Shown: positions 61,920 to 64,000 of the stretch, piece after piece
Numbering within the stretch: position 1 is the stretch's first letter
How the letters are laid out: each line of letters starts with the position of its first letter
Assembly (NCBI RefSeq): GCF_000218625.1
Contig: NC_015672.1
Coordinates: 558,001-622,000, forward strand
Source: Flexistipes sinusarabici DSM 4947
GTDB taxonomy: Bacteria; Chrysiogenota; Deferribacteres; Deferribacterales; Flexistipitaceae
DNA length: 64,000 nucleotides
Direction of reading: 5' to 3'
Program-made: the position numbers and the translations under genes
The notes under the pieces: generated by a model
What the model was told of the DNA's origin: nothing
The model's database searches: none
Seen by the model: the letters and a program-made list of their open reading frames with translations, nothing else

Positions 61920-63212
61920 ATGGAATTTAATGCCCAACTAAAAAATGACAAAAAGCTATTGCAACATCCTTATGACTCGTCAATCAAACCTATGGATGCC
62001 TTTTTGATTAAAAAAGCTGAAAGGGAGTTCCTTTATCTTTATGACAACACATCGCTTATTGATGGAATGTCATCATGGTGGTCCGTAATTCATGGTTATA
62101 ATAATACATTTATAAATAATGCTTTAAAAGAGCAGATTGATAAAGTTTCTCATGTTATGTTCGGAGGTCTCACCCACGAGCCGGCAATTAATCTGGGAGT
62201 AAACCTTAATAACATTCTTTCAGGGAATTTTGATAGATTCTTTTATTGTGATTCCGGCTCTGTTGCCGTTGAAGTAGCAGTTAAAATGGCATTCCAGTAT
62301 TATATGGGAAAAGGGCTCAATAATAAAAACAAAATACTTTCTTTTGAAGGTGCATACCACGGAGATACTTTTATGGCAATGTCTCTCTGCGATCCTGTGA
62401 ACAGTATGCATAAAGATTTTGGAAATATCCTGCATACCAATATTTTTGCACCAAAACCAAAATCGGGCTTTTTCGAGAGTTATGAGGATGATCATCTTGA
62501 TATAGCTTATCTTTTGGAAAAATATGCCGAAGACATTGCAGCTATAATAATTGAGCCTGTCGTACAGGGCGCAGGCGGTATGTGGTTTTATCATCCTGAA
62601 TTTTTAAATAAACTCAAAAATATGTGTGCTTATTACGATATCCTCCTGATATTTGACGAAATTGCTACAGGTTTTGGAAGAACAGGTAAAATGTTTGCAT
62701 TTGAGTATTCGGACATTGCTCCGGACATTATATGCCTCGGGAAAGCTATAACAGGAGGTTATATGAGCTTTGCTGCGGTAGGTACTACCAAAAATATAAT
62801 GGACGTAATATGCAATTCCAAGAGTGTGGGTGCATTTATGCATGGCCCCACATTTATGGCTAATCCATTGGCTTGCGAATGTGCCAATGCCTCCATTAAC
62901 CTGCTTCAAAAGACTGATCTTACTAAAACATTGATCGGCATTCAAAAAATAATTTCAGATTATTTTGCAGAGGCGGCCGAATTTCCTTTTGTAAAAGATG
63001 TGCGTGTGTTAGGCGGAATAGGAGTAATTGAAACCTTCAATAATGTAGATTCAAACTCTTTAACCGATAAATTTGTTAAAAAAGGTGTCTGGGTTCGTCC
63101 GTTTAAAAACCTGATATATATTATGCCTCCCTATATTATTTCAGAAGAATCGTTAAGAAAGCTTTGCAAGGCTGTTTTGGAAGGATTATGGGAAGAATTG
63201 TCGAAAAAATAA
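61920..63212 (+). CDS. bioA: Adenosylmethionine-8-amino-7-oxononanoate aminotransferase
   Basis: A 430-residue class III PLP aminotransferase for the third biotin step. Signatures are SSWWSVIHGY, DSGSVAVEVAVKMA, YHGDTFMAMS, IIEPVVQGAGGMWFY, FDEIATGFGRTG and the PLP Lys in LGKAITGGYMS. It starts the bio operon and overlaps bioD by 25 bases. No ribosome site precedes the ATG. Confidence 0.95.
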   Translation: MEFNAQLKNDKKLLQHPYDSSIKPMDAFLIKKAEREFLYLYDNTSLIDGMSSWWSVIHGYNNTFINNALKEQIDKVSHVMFGGLTHEPAINLGVNLNNILSGNFDRFFYCDSGSVAVEVAVKMAFQYYMGKGLNNKNKILSFEGAYHGDTFMAMSLCDPVNSMHKDFGNILHTNIFAPKPKSGFFESYEDDHLDIAYLLEKYAEDIAAIIIEPVVQGAGGMWFYHPEFLNKLKNMCAYYDILLIFDEIATGFGRTGKMFAFEYSDIAPDIICLGKAITGGYMSFAAVGTTKNIMDVICNSKSVGAFMHGPTFMANPLACECANASINLLQKTDLTKTLIGIQKIISDYFAEAAEFPFVKDVRVLGGIGVIETFNNVDSNSLTDKFVKKGVWVRPFKNLIYIMPPYIISEESLRKLCKAVLEGLWEELSKK

Positions 63213-63826
63213 TAAATTCTTCAGGCGGGTTTTTTATAACAGGTACAGGTACAGATGTAGGCAAAACCTATGTCTCTGCAATACTTTTGAAATATACTGA
63301 AGGATTATATTTCAAACCGATACAAACAGGGAGAGGTGATATTGCCGCAGTAAAAGAGATGACAAAATTAGGCGAAAATCATTTTTCAAATAAGTTCTAC
63401 CATTTTAAGGAGCCTGTATCACCTAATATAGCTGCAGAAATGGAAAACAGGGCAATAGAAATCGATAAAATTAATTTACCGCATTCCAGAAATCATAGGT
63501 TCTTGATAGTGGAAGGAGCCGGTGGTGTGTATACGCCGTTATCCAATAAACATTTTATGCTCGATCTTATACAAAAGCTTTCATTGCCTGTGGTGATAGT
63601 AGCAGAAGACGTTCTCGGAACATTGAATCATACCCTCCTCACATATAAAACTTTAGTTGAAAAAGGGTGTGAAATTGCCTTCATCGTACTCAATAAATAT
63701 AAACCAGCGGGATACAATGTTAGATGTCTCCATGAAATCGTAAATAAACCTATTTTAAGGCTTCCTTATTATAGCAATTTTCCAAATACAAATAGAATAA
63801 AAGGGGTAATAAATGAATCAATTTGA
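63188..63826 (+). CDS. bioD: Dethiobiotin synthetase
   Basis: A P-loop enzyme of 212 residues from ATG 63188 (GGAAGGA upstream), adding CO2 to diaminononanoate to form the ureido ring. P-loop ITGTGTDVGKTYVS, FKPIQTG, VEGAGGVYTPL and VIVAEDVLGTLNHTLLT are typical. A start 8 codons upstream is open but worse placed. It overlaps bioB by 14 bases. Confidence 0.93.
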   Translation: MGRIVEKIINSSGGFFITGTGTDVGKTYVSAILLKYTEGLYFKPIQTGRGDIAAVKEMTKLGENHFSNKFYHFKEPVSPNIAAEMENRAIEIDKINLPHSRNHRFLIVEGAGGVYTPLSNKHFMLDLIQKLSLPVVIVAEDVLGTLNHTLLTYKTLVEKGCEIAFIVLNKYKPAGYNVRCLHEIVNKPILRLPYYSNFPNTNRIKGVINESI

Positions 63827-64000
63827 AATATTGGCTGATAATATATTAAATAACAAAATGCCTGATGAAGAAGAGTTTTTATCAATTTTAAGAACCGAGG
63901 ATTTAGAGGATTTGTTGAAAGCTTCTTGTGAACTAAGAAAACATTTTTTTGATAATACAGTGCATCTCTGCGGTATTTTAAATACGAAATCCGGTATGTG
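63813..64000 (+). CDS. bioB: Biotin synthase, N-terminal part (cut by window end)
   Basis: The frame from ATG 63813 runs open to the window edge for 62 codons. The N-terminal helix LLKASCELRKHFFDNTVHLC and GILNTKSGM are conserved just before the radical SAM CxxxCxxC box of BioB, which lies beyond the window. BioB inserts sulfur into dethiobiotin. AAAAGGGG precedes the ATG. Last visible gene of the bio operon. Confidence 0.9.
   Translation, partial: MNQFEILADNILNNKMPDEEEFLSILRTEDLEDLLKASCELRKHFFDNTVHLCGILNTKSGM

Overview
The window is an AT-rich bacterial chromosome segment of about 64 kb with dense, often overlapping operons and several insertion sequences. My best guess is a marine, anaerobic, respiring member of the Deferribacterota (a Flexistipes/Deferribacter-like organism). 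This rests on the mix of a periplasmic NiFe hydrogenase, system II-like cytochrome c maturation, Campylobacterota-like sulfur assimilation, a BCCT osmolyte carrier and many sensor kinases. It is an inference from gene content, not from a marker gene; no rRNA or tRNA gene was seen.

Layout. 1-3.3 kb: end of serS, an RsmI-like methylase, glycerate 2-kinase, a small DMT transporter and two tandem ArsR regulators. 3.3-7.0 kb: a scar region with a REP-like palindrome array, a truncated aldo/keto reductase, an IS1634-family element with a nonsense codon in its transposase, a fragment of an IS5-like element and an unidentified truncated ORF. 7.1-10.6 kb: universal stress protein plus BCCT carrier, then a bacteriohemerythrin. 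11.0-16.1 kb: a three-gene operon of NiFe hydrogenase large subunit, Tat-exported small subunit and a GGDEF-EAL protein whose periplasmic sensor domain carries a CxxCH haem c motif. I read it as a candidate hydrogen- or redox-sensing c-di-GMP system and as the most novel locus here. 16.5-20.9 kb: two almost identical 1336-bp IS5-like elements in direct orientation, then an IS1380-family transposase.

21-36 kb: a hybrid sensor kinase, an ABC exporter operon, small metabolic genes, an MFS gene broken at an A8 run, YitT, a glycerophosphodiesterase, a HemN/HemW-like radical SAM enzyme and an NtrB/NtrC-type two-component pair. 36.2-44.5 kb: an Rrf2 regulator divergent from a sulfur assimilation operon (cysH, hcyS, metY, hcyF, hcyD, sulfite reductase-TusA fusion, cobA) with a convergent precorrin-2 dehydrogenase and a TlpA-like thioredoxin. 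This reproduces the protein-thiocarboxylate route to homocysteine described in Wolinella. A 120-bp MITE with ends like the local IS5-like element sits in the leader of this operon. 44.7-49.7 kb (minus strand): larE, mnmA, an RseC-family protein and a large polyferredoxin membrane protein with a fused periplasmic domain.

50-59.6 kb: one long plus-strand operon joining cytochrome c maturation (ccmF, ccmH, a CcmI-like stub, two related membrane-anchored proteins) to a DUF2318 protein, an FtsX/MacB-type ABC transporter and a DsbC/DsbG-like thiol enzyme. 59.6-61.0 kb: a RAYT (Y1) transposase between 23-bp inverted repeats, next to a relic of a molybdopterin oxidoreductase. 61.1-64 kb: birA divergent from bioA-bioD-bioB, with a BirA-type operator between them and promoters placed so that both birA and bioA may be leaderless.
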